Source: Oscillospiraceae bacterium
Lineage (GTDB): Bacteria > Bacillota > Clostridia > Oscillospirales > Ruminococcaceae
NCBI GenBank assembly: GCA_028692035.1
Contig: JAQUYD010000010.1
Coordinates: forward strand, 1-64,000
DNA length: 64,000 nucleotides
Direction of reading: 5' to 3'
In this document: piece by piece, positions 1 to 9,964 of the stretch
Layout of the letters: every line of letters starts with the position of its first letter
Position numbering within the stretch: position 1 is the first letter of the stretch
Position numbers and translations under genes: made by a program
Notes under the pieces: model-generated
Database searches by the model: none
Seen by the model: the letters and a program-made list of their open reading frames with translations, nothing else
Told to the model about the DNA's origin: nothing

Positions 1-81
1 GCCACCCACTATATAGACCCCGTCAGGATGAGCGAGCTGAAAAACCAATCGGAATTATGCTCCAAGGCGCACTGTGAATGA
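1..81 (+). CDS. C-terminal fragment of an ORF open at the left window edge, unknown product
   Basis: Frame 1 reads ATHYIDPVRMSELKNQSELCSKAHCE then TGA at 79-81; too short to identify. Confidence 0.25.
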   Translation, partial: ATHYIDPVRMSELKNQSELCSKAHCE

Positions 82-132
82 ACCCATGGTGCGCTTTTTT
101 ATTTCCCCCAAAAGGCGTTTGTGGCAACAAAA

Positions 133-161
133 CAAGGAGAGCGGCAGAGCCGCTCTCCTTG
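133..161. terminator. 13-bp perfect hairpin, possible terminator (T-rich on the minus strand)
   Basis: caaggagagcggc-aga-gccgctctccttg. Confidence 0.4.
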
Positions 162-208
162 CTGTTTGCAAACGAATTTCGCTATTTATCGTTGTCATCT
201 GGCTAGAG

Positions 209-533
209 GCTGTATTTCAGGACTTCAAATTATATATTCCCGAAAACTGGAGCGTAGACGGAAACGACATCTACAACGATGAAGAGCTGCTATCCGCGCA
301 GGTACTTGAACCGGTCAGCGCAAATTCGGAAAACCCCTTTGCAGATACCGATGTACAATATGCCGGTGCAATCTCAAGCGAAGAATTAACGGTTGGCGGA
401 TATCCGTGCAAAAGTTATCACATGCAAAAAGAAGTCACCATGGGCGGCATGACTGGAGCCGAAAATAAGCTGTACTTACTGTATCATGTTGGGTGATAAA
501 CTTGAAACCCTCTACTTTCAACCCACGGTTTAA
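209..533 (+). pseudogene. Frameshifted fragment of an unknown (possibly lipoprotein-like) protein
   Basis: ORF ends ...ENKLYLLYHVG TGA at 496; removing one G from the GGG at 491-493 continues as GDKLETLYFQPTV* to 533; no credible start. Confidence 0.35.
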
Positions 534-825
534 GGCGTTGCTGCAACATATGAGTAAAATGCTGAACAAAGAAATCATTAAATAATTATTGGGTGCTGGC
601 TCCCTAGTAAACAGGAAAATTCGGGCTGCAAAGGAAATCAGGGACGCTGGAAAACTAGGAACTGCATACGATGACATGACCAATGAAGTCCTCCAGGAAC
701 GAGAAGAAAAGTGATTTTAATACGATAGACGGTGATTTTATCGTTGTTTTACAGCTTTTCGCATAAAACATGAGAAATATACAATAATTTCCCCAGAAAA
801 CCGGACAGGTTTGATCAATAAGCTA

Positions 826-855
826 TTGACAAGGTTTGACCTACAATGATAAAAT
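826..855 (+). promoter_or_regulatory. Sigma70/sigmaA-type promoter for the str operon
   Basis: TTGACA (826-831), 18-nt spacer, TAAAAT (850-855). Confidence 0.65.
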
Positions 856-934
856 AATTAGGCTGTGTTCAATAGGTGGATTCTGCCTATTGGGAACCAG
901 CTGCCATTTCGGGAAGGAACCCGATGATTTCTGT

Positions 935-958
935 GTAAAAGAGAGTTTCTCTCTTTAC
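935..958 (+). promoter_or_regulatory. Leader hairpin just upstream of the rpsL Shine-Dalgarno
   Basis: gtaaaagagag-tt-tctctctttac, about 10-bp stem with one bulge; SD taaggagg follows. Confidence 0.4.
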
Positions 959-987
959 AATAAAAATTTTATGTAAGGAGGTGCAAT

Positions 988-1413
988 ATGCCTACTTTTA
1001 ACCAGCTCGTTCGCAAAGGTAGAGAAGTGGTTGAGAAAAAGTCGACCGCGCCTGCACTGCTGAAAGGATGGAACTCCAAAAAGCGTGTGGCCATCGACCA
1101 AAATTCTCCCCAAAAGCGCGGCGTGTGTACTGCAATCAGAACCGCGACCCCCAAAAAACCAAACTCTGCATTGAGAAAGATCGCCAGAGTCAAGCTGACC
1201 AACGGAATCGAGGCTACCGCCTACATCCCCGGTATCGGCCACAACCTGCAGGAACACAGCGTTGTACTGATTCGTGGTGGACGTGTAAAGGACCTTCCTG
1301 GTGTTCGTTACCACATTGTCCGTGGTACTTTGGATGCTCAGGGCGTTGCAAAGAGAATGCAAGCCCGTTCCAAATACGGCGCCAAACGTCCGAAGGCTGG
1401 TGCTTCAAAGTAA
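988..1413 (+). CDS. rpsL: 30S ribosomal protein S12
   Basis: [13 protein letters not shown]...[20 protein letters not shown]...[18 protein letters not shown] aaggagg. Confidence 0.99.
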   Translation: MPTFNQLVRKGREVVEKKSTAPALLKGWNSKKRVAIDQNSPQKRGVCTAIRTATPKKPNSALRKIARVKLTNGIEATAYIPGIGHNLQEHSVVLIRGGRVKDLPGVRYHIVRGTLDAQGVAKRMQARSKYGAKRPKAGASK

Positions 1414-1550
1414 GGAATTTCCGGTTAAGCTGATTTTTTGCTGCTGATGCAGCGGTTCACATAAATTGTGTTACCGCAGTATTGGCACAGCGGGAGTTTC
1501 GTCACTTTCGAGTACCGATGAATTCATACTATGTGAAGGAGGGAAGCAAA

Positions 1551-2021
1551 GTGCCAAGAAGAGGTAATATTGCAAAACGTGATGTTTTGCCCGATCCGCT
1601 TTACAATTCCAAACTGGTAACCCGTTTGATTAACAGCGTAATGTACGATGGTAAAAAAGGGGTTGCTCAGAAAATTGTATACGATGCATTCGATATCATC
1701 AAAGAAAAAACTGGCAAAGAACCCCTGGAGGCTTTCGAAGCCGCTATGGAGAACTTGATGCCCGTTTTAGAGGTTAAGGCTCGCCGTGTCGGCGGTGCTA
1801 CCTATCAGGTCCCGATGGAGGTCCGTCCCGAAAGACGTGAGACCTTGGGGCTGCGCTGGGTGACCTTGTACGCTAGAAATCGTTCTGAAAGAACCATGAA
1901 GGAAAGATTGGCCGGCGAGATCATGGATGCCATCAATGAGCAGGGCGGCGCGTTCAAAAAACGCGAGGATACCCACAAGATGGCAGAAGCAAACAAAGCT
2001 TTTGCCCATTACAGATGGTAG
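1551..2021 (+). CDS. rpsG: 30S ribosomal protein S7
   Basis: (M)[27 protein letters not shown]...; GTG start at 1551 with SD aaggaggg at 1537; the ORF track start at 1482 is over-extended. Confidence 0.98.
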   Translation: MPRRGNIAKRDVLPDPLYNSKLVTRLINSVMYDGKKGVAQKIVYDAFDIIKEKTGKEPLEAFEAAMENLMPVLEVKARRVGGATYQVPMEVRPERRETLGLRWVTLYARNRSERTMKERLAGEIMDAINEQGGAFKKREDTHKMAEANKAFAHYRW

Positions 2022-2142
2022 TTTGTTATCCGATTTGGGTAATGTGCGGGTTTTATGCCCGCAGAAAATAAAGGAAACTGGTTTTGCACGAATTGATTTT
2101 TGTGCACAGCCTATTTGAGTGATTATCTAGAAGGAGGACACT

Positions 2143-4227
2143 ATGCCAAGAGACGTTTCGCTTGAGCAAACTCGTAATATCGGCATAATGGCCCACATTG
2201 ATGCTGGTAAAACTACCACAACCGAACGTATTTTGTATTACACCGGTGTAAACCATAAGATCGGTGAAACGCATGATGGCTCGGCAACAATGGACTGGAT
2301 GGCGCAGGAGCAGGAACGAGGAATCACCATCACCTCCGCTGCGACTACCGCTTACTGGAACGGCCATAGAATCAACATTATCGATACCCCCGGACACGTG
2401 GACTTTACCGTTGAGGTTGAGCGGTCTTTGCGTGTATTGGACGGTTCGGTTACCGTATTCTGCGCGAAAGGCGGCGTAGAGCCTCAATCTGAGACTGTAT
2501 GGCGCCAGGCTGACAAATATCACGTACCGAGAATGGCCTTTGTCAATAAAATGGACATTATGGGCGCGGACTTTTATAACGTTGTGCAAATGATGCATGA
2601 TCGTTTGAAATGTAATGCGGTTCCGATTCAGCTGCCTATCGGGTCGGAAACGTTCTTCAAGGGCATTATTGACCTTCTGGAGATGAAAGCCTACATTTAT
2701 AATGACAGCAAAGAATTGGTCAACTACACGATTGAAGAGATCCCCGACGACATGAAAGAGAAGGCGGAAGAGTACCGTGCCGCTATGATCGAGCATATCG
2801 CGGAGACCGACGACGAGCTGATGGAGAAATATCTCGAGGGTGAAGAGTTCACCATGGAAGAGATGAAAACCGCCATCCGCAAATCGACGCTTAGCAATAC
2901 CATGGTGCCGGTTGTTTGTGGTACTGCGTACAAAAACAAGGGCGTTCAGAAGTTGCTGGATGCGATTGTGGAGTATATGCCGGCTCCTACCGACATTCCC
3001 CACATTAAAGGCGTAAATCCTGAAACCGAGGAAGAGGAAGAAAGACCTTCCTCCGACGACGAGCCTTTTGCGGCGTTGGCCTTTAAAATCGCGACCGACC
3101 CATATGTTGGCAAATTGTGCTTCTTCCGCATATACTCCGGTTCCGTTGCTGCTGGCACTACCGTTTATAACTCGGTGAAGGATGACCAGGAGAGAATGGG
3201 CCGTATCCTGCAGATGCATGCCAACCATAGAAAAGATCTGGAAGTTTGCTACGCGGGCGATATCGCGGCGGCGGTAGGGCTTAAGAACACCACCACCGGC
3301 GATACGTTGTGCGACCCGAAGGCACCGATCATCCTGGAGTCCATGGAGTTCCCGGAGCCGGTTATCCGTGTTGCCATCGAGCCCAAGACCAAAGCGGGCC
3401 AGGAGAAAATGGGTATTGGCCTTGCGAAGCTGGCTGAAGAAGACCCCACTTTCAAAACCTACACCGATCAGGAGACCGGTCAGACGATTATTGCCGGTAT
3501 GGGCGAGCTTCATCTGGAAATCATCGTGGACAGACTGTTGCGTGAATTCAAGGTCGAAGCAAACATCGGCAGCCCGCAAGTTGCATATAAAGAGACGGTG
3601 CGCAAGTTGGTCGAAGTCGACAACAAATACGCTCGCCAGTCCGGCGGTAAAGGCCAGTACGGCCACGTTAAGATCAAGGTGGAGCCCAACGAGTCCGGTA
3701 AGGGCTACGAGTTCCGCAACCAGGTTGTCGGCGGTGCGATCCCGAAAGAATATATCCCCGCAGTCGATGCAGGTATTCAGGGCGCAATGCAGGCCGGCGT
3801 GTTGGCGGGCTATCCCGTTGTCGACTGTATCGTAACCCTGTTTGACGGTTCTTACCATGAGGTTGACTCCTCTGAAATGGCCTTTAAGATCGCCGGTTCT
3901 ATGGCCTTTAAAGAGGCGATGAGAAAAGCCGATCCGGTTATTCTGGAACCGATCATGAAGGTTGCGGTCACTACGCCTGAGGAATACATGGGTGATGTAA
4001 TCGGCGACCTGAACTCTCGCCGTGGACAGATCCAGGGCATGGAGACCCGCCCCGGCGCACAACAGATCAACGCGTTTGTTCCGCTGTCTGAAATGTTTGG
4101 TTATTCTACCGATCTGCGTTCTAAAACGCAGGGACGCGGCCAGTATGTTATGGAACCTAGCCACTATATTGAGGTTCCGAAGTCCATTGCGGAAGGTATT
4201 ATGAATGCCAGAAGCAAAAAAGAGTAA
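2143..4227 (+). CDS. fusA: Elongation factor G
   Basis: [35 protein letters not shown]; 694 aa; SD aaggagg. Confidence 0.99.
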   Translation: MPRDVSLEQTRNIGIMAHIDAGKTTTTERILYYTGVNHKIGETHDGSATMDWMAQEQERGITITSAATTAYWNGHRINIIDTPGHVDFTVEVERSLRVLDGSVTVFCAKGGVEPQSETVWRQADKYHVPRMAFVNKMDIMGADFYNVVQMMHDRLKCNAVPIQLPIGSETFFKGIIDLLEMKAYIYNDSKELVNYTIEEIPDDMKEKAEEYRAAMIEHIAETDDELMEKYLEGEEFTMEEMKTAIRKSTLSNTMVPVVCGTAYKNKGVQKLLDAIVEYMPAPTDIPHIKGVNPETEEEEERPSSDDEPFAALAFKIATDPYVGKLCFFRIYSGSVAAGTTVYNSVKDDQERMGRILQMHANHRKDLEVCYAGDIAAAVGLKNTTTGDTLCDPKAPIILESMEFPEPVIRVAIEPKTKAGQEKMGIGLAKLAEEDPTFKTYTDQETGQTIIAGMGELHLEIIVDRLLREFKVEANIGSPQVAYKETVRKLVEVDNKYARQSGGKGQYGHVKIKVEPNESGKGYEFRNQVVGGAIPKEYIPAVDAGIQGAMQAGVLAGYPVVDCIVTLFDGSYHEVDSSEMAFKIAGSMAFKEAMRKADPVILEPIMKVAVTTPEEYMGDVIGDLNSRRGQIQGMETRPGAQQINAFVPLSEMFGYSTDLRSKTQGRGQYVMEPSHYIEVPKSIAEGIMNARSKKE

Positions 4228-4339
4228 TTTTCCCGCGCAATTGCAGGAAAAGCCTTGAAATCTTTGGCCTTTATTGGTAAAATAACCACATAGGTATGTA
4301 CCAAATTCTATCTTCTAATATAAGGGAGGAAATTCACTA

Positions 4340-5539
4340 ATGGCAAAGGCGAAATTTGAAAGAAATAAACCCCATGTTAACATTGGTACCATCGGCCACG
4401 TTGACCACGGTAAGACCACTCTGACTGCTGCTATCACCAAGACGCTGGCGATGAAAGGCCAGGCTGAGTACGAAGCATATGATATGATCGATAAGGCTCC
4501 CGAAGAGAGAGAGCGTGGTATCACCATCAACACCGCTCACGTTGAGTACGAGACCGATCATCGCCACTATGCTCATGTTGACTGCCCCGGACATGCTGAC
4601 TATGTTAAGAACATGATCACTGGTGCGGCGCAGATGGACGGCGCGATCCTGGTTGTTTCTGCGGCTGACGGCCCCATGCCTCAGACCCGTGAGCACATCC
4701 TGCTGTCCCGTCAGGTAGGCGTTCCCTACATTGTTGTATTCATGAACAAAGCGGATCAGGTAGACGATCCTGAGCTGCTCGAGCTGGTTGAAATGGAGAT
4801 CCGTGACCTGTTGAGCTCTTACGATTTCCCTGGCGATGATACACCTATCATTGTTGGTTCTGCTCTGGCTGCGCTGGAAGCGCCCGAAGATCTGAGCGAT
4901 CCGGCTTATAAACCGATCCTGGATCTGATGGATGCTGTCGATTCTTATATTCCTACTCCTGAGCGCAAAGCTGATCTGCCTTTCCTGATGCCTGTTGAGG
5001 ACGTCTTTACCATCACCGGTCGTGGTACCGTTGCTACCGGCCGTGTTGAGAGAGGCCAGCTGAAGACCGGCGAGGAAGTTGAGATCATCGGTCTGACCGA
5101 CGAGAGAAAGAAAACAGTTGTTACCGGCATCGAAATGTTCAGAAAAATCCTGGATTATGCAGAAGCTGGCGACAATATCGGCGCTTTGCTGCGTGGCGTT
5201 CAGAGAGCTGAGATCGAGCGCGGCCAGGTTTTGTGCAAACCCGGTTCCATCAACCCCCACACCAAATTCCATTCTCAGGTTTATATCCTGAAAAAGGATG
5301 AGGGTGGCCGTCATACCCCGTTCTTCAACAACTACAGACCTCAGTTCTATTTCAGAACTACCGACGTTACCGGCGTTGTTTCTCTGCCTGAGGGCATCGA
5401 GATGTGCATGCCTGGCGATAACGTTGAGATGGATATCGAACTGATTACTCCTATCGCGATTGAAGAGGGTCTGCGTTTTGCTATCCGTGAGGGCGGCAGA
5501 ACCGTAGGTTCCGGCGTTGTTACCAAAATTAACGCTTAA
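4340..5539 (+). CDS. tuf: Elongation factor Tu
   Basis: [43 protein letters not shown]; 399 aa. Confidence 0.99.
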   Translation: MAKAKFERNKPHVNIGTIGHVDHGKTTLTAAITKTLAMKGQAEYEAYDMIDKAPEERERGITINTAHVEYETDHRHYAHVDCPGHADYVKNMITGAAQMDGAILVVSAADGPMPQTREHILLSRQVGVPYIVVFMNKADQVDDPELLELVEMEIRDLLSSYDFPGDDTPIIVGSALAALEAPEDLSDPAYKPILDLMDAVDSYIPTPERKADLPFLMPVEDVFTITGRGTVATGRVERGQLKTGEEVEIIGLTDERKKTVVTGIEMFRKILDYAEAGDNIGALLRGVQRAEIERGQVLCKPGSINPHTKFHSQVYILKKDEGGRHTPFFNNYRPQFYFRTTDVTGVVSLPEGIEMCMPGDNVEMDIELITPIAIEEGLRFAIREGGRTVGSGVVTKINA

Positions 5540-5546
5540 TTTTCGC

Positions 5547-5579
5547 AAAAAAAGGACCTGGATTTCCAGGTCCTTTTTT
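5547..5579 (+). terminator. Rho-independent terminator after tuf
   Basis: aaaaaggacctgga-tt-tccaggtcctttttt. Confidence 0.9.
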
Positions 5580-5620
5580 GTTTGCCCCTATATAGAGGGC
5601 CGCCTATTGATCTTTTAAAA

Positions 5621-6364
5621 TCAGGCAGTTTGGCAGAAGATGCGGATCGCGTTGCTCACAAAAGAGGCGCGGCCCTCACCGTATTGGTTGAGGCTTTCGG
5701 TAAAACGGGCGTCCTGCAAGTACATTTCGCCCAGTCCCGCCAGAATTTCCGGCGAACAGTCATAAAAGTGTTCGTTGATGTAGCGCTGCCAGCGGGAGGT
5801 CAAATCCTGCGCCGCCTGACAAGCGGGATCCGCTTTTTGGGCGGCAAGGGCTGCAAAAGCGCGGAAAATATCCTCCATGCCGGCTTGCATTTGATGCCAG
5901 TCATTTTTGCTGTAATGCCGCGCCCTTTCTTCGCTTTGGAGATATGCGTCGGTATTCCCCCAGCGTTCCCGTACTTCTGCGGCGTATTTTTCCCGCGTTT
6001 CTTCCAGTGGGGCATGGTTCAAGGCATTTAGGGACATTGTGATTTCTCCTTTCATCGTTTGATCCATCAGGCCGATCAGCGTATTCAGCCGGTCGCGCTG
6101 TAAAACAAGCAGCTGCCGGTGCTTTTGCAATGCCTCATGGGGCTCGAAAGTAGGGTTGCTCAAGATTTGGCCAATTTCTTTGAGCGGAAAACGGAGTTCT
6201 CTTAAAAACAGAATCTGTTGGAGTCGCTGTAGCTGCTGGGCCCCATACAGGCGATAGCCACTTTCAGTGACTGTTGCAGGGTGCAGCAATCCGATCTGGT
6301 CATAATAATGCAGGGTGCGCACGCTGATACCTGCCAGGTTGCTGACCTCTTTGACCGTTTTCAT
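5621..6364 (-). CDS. MerR-family regulator with a TipAS-type antibiotic-recognition domain
   Basis: N-terminal MKTVKEVSNLAGISVRTLHYYDQIGLL; C-terminal ERWGNTDAYLQSEERARHYSKNDW...INEHFYDCSPEILAGLGEMYLQDARFTESLNQYGEGRASF fits TipAS. Confidence 0.9.
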   Translation of the reverse strand: MKTVKEVSNLAGISVRTLHYYDQIGLLHPATVTESGYRLYGAQQLQRLQQILFLRELRFPLKEIGQILSNPTFEPHEALQKHRQLLVLQRDRLNTLIGLMDQTMKGEITMSLNALNHAPLEETREKYAAEVRERWGNTDAYLQSEERARHYSKNDWHQMQAGMEDIFRAFAALAAQKADPACQAAQDLTSRWQRYINEHFYDCSPEILAGLGEMYLQDARFTESLNQYGEGRASFVSNAIRIFCQTA

Positions 6365-6502
6365 TTACCCACTCCTTTCGGCAAGGATTATCATAAGCTA
6401 TGACGCAGCGTAAGAGTCAAGGCTTTTTTCATAAAATGGGATGAAGGAGAATGAAATTTATCATTTTGAGGCCGATTTGGCCAGGAAAACAGGATTCTCG
6501 CA

Positions 6503-7051
6503 TCAAGGGAGGAGCGGTTTGCATAAAATCCGATCGATTTTGGTCTCCAGAATGTGGTTGGCATGGGCGGCCCGCATGATAACGGCAGTGTCAGCCCCAC
6601 GCCCGGTGCCGCCGATGGCTAAGATCGGGACATTGGGCGGGAGCAAACCGCCGTCCGCCGCCATGGTGGCGATTTCAACGCAGACCTTCATCCCCTGGCC
6701 AAAAAAGCGTAGGGTATGGGCGATGATTTCTATCGGGCTGGCGCCGCCGAATTTTCCGGTGATGCCCCGTTCCGCACCGCTTAACGCGTGGGAAGCGGCA
6801 TACACGTAAAATCCTTTCTCCTGTAGCTGCCGGATAGTTTCGCTGTCAAGTTCATTCGCGCCGGGCTCTTTAAATCCATAAGCGTGCGGGATGCAGACGA
6901 CGGTTACATTGTCCAATTTGGGAAAGCATTGGGCTGTATATCCGGTTGTGGTTGCCAGCACAACATGACGGATGCCATACTCTTGGATGGCTTGTACGGA
7001 AATTTCGATTGTCTTAGCGGTATTTTCTTTTCCTGGTGTGTCAAAATACAT
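6503..7051 (-). CDS. Pyruvate kinase C-terminal (alpha/beta) domain-like protein
   Basis: MYFDTPGKENTAKTIEISVQAIQEYGIRHVVLATTTGYTA...; start at 7051 with SD aaaggag; the ORF track start at 7276 is over-extended. Confidence 0.75.
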   Translation of the reverse strand: MYFDTPGKENTAKTIEISVQAIQEYGIRHVVLATTTGYTAQCFPKLDNVTVVCIPHAYGFKEPGANELDSETIRQLQEKGFYVYAASHALSGAERGITGKFGGASPIEIIAHTLRFFGQGMKVCVEIATMAADGGLLPPNVPILAIGGTGRGADTAVIMRAAHANHILETKIDRILCKPLLP

Positions 7052-7064
7052 AGAGTTTGCTCCT

Positions 7065-7197
7065 TTCGGCTGTGGCTTTCGTCCGTTGGGCGAAAGCAAA
7101 GTTGGATCGGTTCGTGGCGCACAATTTACCAAGTCACGAACCGGATGGAGATAGTCGCCTTTTTGGGCCATTCGAGACCCGCCGGGCGCAGCTACCA
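7065..7197 (-). promoter_or_regulatory. Long structured 5' leader upstream of the PK-C-like gene
   Basis: Minus strand has TATAAT at about 7206-7211, then hairpins ccggttcgtg...cacgaaccg and gctttcg...cgaaagc before the SD. Confidence 0.45.
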
Positions 7198-7463
7198 GTA
7201 TCTTTATTATACGAGAAAAAAGGAAAAATGAAAAGGCATTGCGAACAGATGTAGGCGTAAAGCGGTAGGAAAACATAGAAAGAAAAAAGGTTTATTGTAA
7301 ATCTGCGTTTATTGTGATAAACTAATTTTGTATTCGTAAAAATATGGCGCTGCACAAACAAGCGCCGTTTATAATCCGGTCAGTGAAAACAGCCGCGGTC
7401 AGGGGCCGCAAGATCCCGACAGCTGCAACCGGCCGTTTGATTGATGGAATTGAGGAATCAGCA

Positions 7464-8006
7464 TTGCAGAACAGCGAAAAACGCCGGCGCGTGAAAAGCG
7501 CCTTTGAATGGGCGGACGCAGTCGTTTCCGCCGTTGTGATCGTCGTGCTGCTGTTTACCTTCCTCTTCCGCACCATCGGGGTGGAGGGTTCGTCGATGGT
7601 ACCGACCCTGGCAAACGGCGACCGGCTGATTGTTTCCCACCTGTTTTATGAGCCGGAACCGGGGGATGTTGTAGTCATCGTCCAGCCAGATAGCGATACG
7701 CCTGCGATTATCAAGCGGGTTATCGCGGTCGCGGGGCAGACGGTGGATATCAATTTTGGTTTTGGTACCGTTACGGTGGACGGCAAGACGCTGGAAGAGG
7801 ACTACATCAGCGAACCGACTTACATGAAGCGAGATGTGGATTTTCCGGTGACGGTGCCGGAGGGGTGCGTGTTTGTCATGGGAGATAACCGGAACCGCTC
7901 CCTGGACAGCCGGGACAGCAGCATCGGGATGGTAGACCAGCGATACATTTTGGGCAAAGCGATTTTTCGGCTTTTCCCGTTTGATACAATCGGATTGATA
8001 CAATAA
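7464..8006 (+). CDS. lepB: Signal peptidase I
   Basis: VEGSSMVPTLANGDRLIVSHLFY, VKRVIAVAGQ-like IIKRVIAVAGQ, VMGDNRNRSLDSRDSSIGMV; start uncertain (TTG 7464 or the track start 7344). Confidence 0.93.
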   Translation: MQNSEKRRRVKSAFEWADAVVSAVVIVVLLFTFLFRTIGVEGSSMVPTLANGDRLIVSHLFYEPEPGDVVVIVQPDSDTPAIIKRVIAVAGQTVDINFGFGTVTVDGKTLEEDYISEPTYMKRDVDFPVTVPEGCVFVMGDNRNRSLDSRDSSIGMVDQRYILGKAIFRLFPFDTIGLIQ

Positions 8007-8019
8007 AGGAGAAGATAAC

Positions 8020-8934
8020 ATGACCGAAGCCCCTTCGATCCAGTGGTTTCCCGGCCATATGGCCAAAACAAGACGCCTTATGCGGGAGAGCCTGCGGCTG
8101 GTGGATATCGTGGTAGAGGTGATCGACGCCAGAATTCCCATCAGCAGCCGAAACCCGGAATTGCCAGGGTTGGTGGGCCAAAAACCGCGCATCGTGCTGC
8201 TCAATAAGTGCGACGCGGCGGACGACACCGTGACCCGCGATTGGTGCGCCTACTATAAAGAGCAGGGGATTTTCGCAATCCCCACCGACTGCCGTAGCGG
8301 CAAGGGAATTAAGCAGTTTGTGCCGACGGTGAAAGAGGTGTTGCGCCCCTTGCTGGAGCGCCGTGCCCAAAAGGGGATGCAGGGCGCGCCTATCCGCATG
8401 ATGGTTGTGGGGATCCCCAACGTGGGCAAATCCTCATTTATCAACCGGATGGCCGGTTCCCGCCGGACCAAGGTGGAGGACCGCCCCGGCGTGACCCGCG
8501 GACGGCAATGGGTCAATCTGGACAACGGTATTGACCTGTTGGATATGCCCGGTATCCTTTGGCCCAAGTTCGAGGATAAGCGGGTGGGCGAATACCTAGC
8601 CTTTACCGGTGCTGTCAAAGATGATGTGGTGGACATTGAGCTGTTGGCGATGCGGCTTTTAGAGCTTTTAAACGAGAGGTATCACAAGGTGCTGTGCGAA
8701 CGGTATAAGCTTACTGATGCGGAGACAAGCAATACAGAAGCGCATGACCTGTTGGCGCTGGTGGCCCGCAAGCGCGGGATGCTCCAGTCTGGCGGAACCG
8801 TTCATACCGAGCGGGCGGCAATTACCGTGCTGGATGAATTTCGCAGCGGCAAGATCGGAAAAATCACACTGGAAACGCCCCAGAAGCCGCCGAAGCGGGA
8901 ACGGCCGCAGCCGTCCTTGCAGGAGGAAAACTGA
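8020..8934 (+). CDS. rbgA: Ribosome biogenesis GTPase YlqF/RbgA
   Basis: QWFPGHMAKTRRLM, LLNKCD, GIPNVGKSSFINR, circularly permuted GTPase order. Confidence 0.96.
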   Translation: MTEAPSIQWFPGHMAKTRRLMRESLRLVDIVVEVIDARIPISSRNPELPGLVGQKPRIVLLNKCDAADDTVTRDWCAYYKEQGIFAIPTDCRSGKGIKQFVPTVKEVLRPLLERRAQKGMQGAPIRMMVVGIPNVGKSSFINRMAGSRRTKVEDRPGVTRGRQWVNLDNGIDLLDMPGILWPKFEDKRVGEYLAFTGAVKDDVVDIELLAMRLLELLNERYHKVLCERYKLTDAETSNTEAHDLLALVARKRGMLQSGGTVHTERAAITVLDEFRSGKIGKITLETPQKPPKRERPQPSLQEEN

Positions 8935-9569
8935 TGGCGCCCAGAAAGGCCCCGCCCGATTTGTACGAATTTGAGCGGACGGTCTACGCCATGAATCATT
9001 TTATCTGGATCTGTGGCACGGATGAGGCAGGGCGGGGCCCGCTGGCCGGCCCTGTTTTTGCCGCCGCGGTGATCCTGCCGAAAGAGATTGAGATCGAAGG
9101 GCTGAATGACTCCAAAAAACTGAGCGAAAAGCGCCGGGAGGCCCTATACGACGTGATTGTTGAAAAGGCGGTGGCCTACCGGATCTGTTCGGTGGATGAA
9201 AAAGAGATCGACCGGATGAATATTTTGGCTGCATCCATGCTGGCGATGAAAATGGCGGTCGAGGGCCTTTCGATTGAGCCCGACGCCGCTTATATCGACG
9301 GAAACTGTTCGCCGGAGTTGGAAATCCCAGCGGTTCCGGTGGTCAAAGGGGACGCGACCTGCGCTTCCATTGCGGCAGCGTCGATTTTGGCAAAGGTTGC
9401 CCGGGACCGGTTTATGCTGGAACTGGATCGCCAGTATCCCCAGTACGATTTTGCCAAACACAAGGGTTACCCGACCAAAGAGCATTATGAGCGTATCGGC
9501 CAATACGGCGTTTCGCCGGTGCACCGGAAAAGCTTTCTCAAAAATCTGGACGCCCACCTGAAAAAGTGA
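8934..9569 (+). CDS. rnhB: Ribonuclease HII
   Basis: GTDEAGRGPLAGPVFAAAVILP, LNDSKKLSEKRRE, KGDATCASIAAASILAKVARD. Confidence 0.96.
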   Translation: MAPRKAPPDLYEFERTVYAMNHFIWICGTDEAGRGPLAGPVFAAAVILPKEIEIEGLNDSKKLSEKRREALYDVIVEKAVAYRICSVDEKEIDRMNILAASMLAMKMAVEGLSIEPDAAYIDGNCSPELEIPAVPVVKGDATCASIAAASILAKVARDRFMLELDRQYPQYDFAKHKGYPTKEHYERIGQYGVSPVHRKSFLKNLDAHLKK

Positions 9570-9580
9570 GGAAAATCCGT

Positions 9581-9964
9581 ATGTCTACGCGAACCATTGG
9601 CGCGCAGGGGGAAGCGTTTGCCGCGCGGATCCTGGAGAAACAGGGGATGGAAATCCTCTGCCGCAATTATTATACCCCCTATGGCGAAGTTGATCTGATC
9701 GCCCGGGACGGCAGCTGTATCGCCTTTGTAGAGGTCAAAGCCAGAAGGGCAGGTTCCATGACCCGGCCTGCAGAGGCGGTGACCCCGCGCAAACAGGGAC
9801 GGATCGCCAAATCGGCGGTGTGCTATCTGATGGAGCACCCGGAGCCTTTACAACCGAGATTTGATGTGTTCGAGATCGTAATGGAAAAAGGAGAACCTTT
9901 TTCTGTCCGGTCCTATCAATACATAATAAATGCATATGAGGTGACAAATTATGAAAGCATTTGA
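9581..9964 (+). CDS. YraN/UPF0102 family endonuclease-like protein
   Basis: TIGAQGEAFAARILEKQGMEILCRNYYTPYGEVDLIARDGSCIAFVEVKAR. Confidence 0.92.
   Translation: MSTRTIGAQGEAFAARILEKQGMEILCRNYYTPYGEVDLIARDGSCIAFVEVKARRAGSMTRPAEAVTPRKQGRIAKSAVCYLMEHPEPLQPRFDVFEIVMEKGEPFSVRSYQYIINAYEVTNYESI

Noticed and set aside
2053-4164. 703-aa minus-strand ORF
   Set aside because: Shadow ORF fully antisense to fusA; composition reflects the reverse complement of a high-bias gene and matches no family I recognise
988-5539. Antibiotic-resistance alleles in S12 or EF-Tu
   Set aside because: S12 has Lys at the two classic streptomycin positions ([15 protein letters not shown]) and EF-Tu keeps Gln in SRQVG and Ala in RFAIREGG; nothing indicates resistance
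4337-5548. 403-aa minus-strand ORF
   Set aside because: Antisense shadow of tuf
7344-7463. N-terminal extension of lepB in the ORF track
   Set aside because: Low-complexity and basic, with a more plausible TTG start at 7464; treated as likely leader, though not proven
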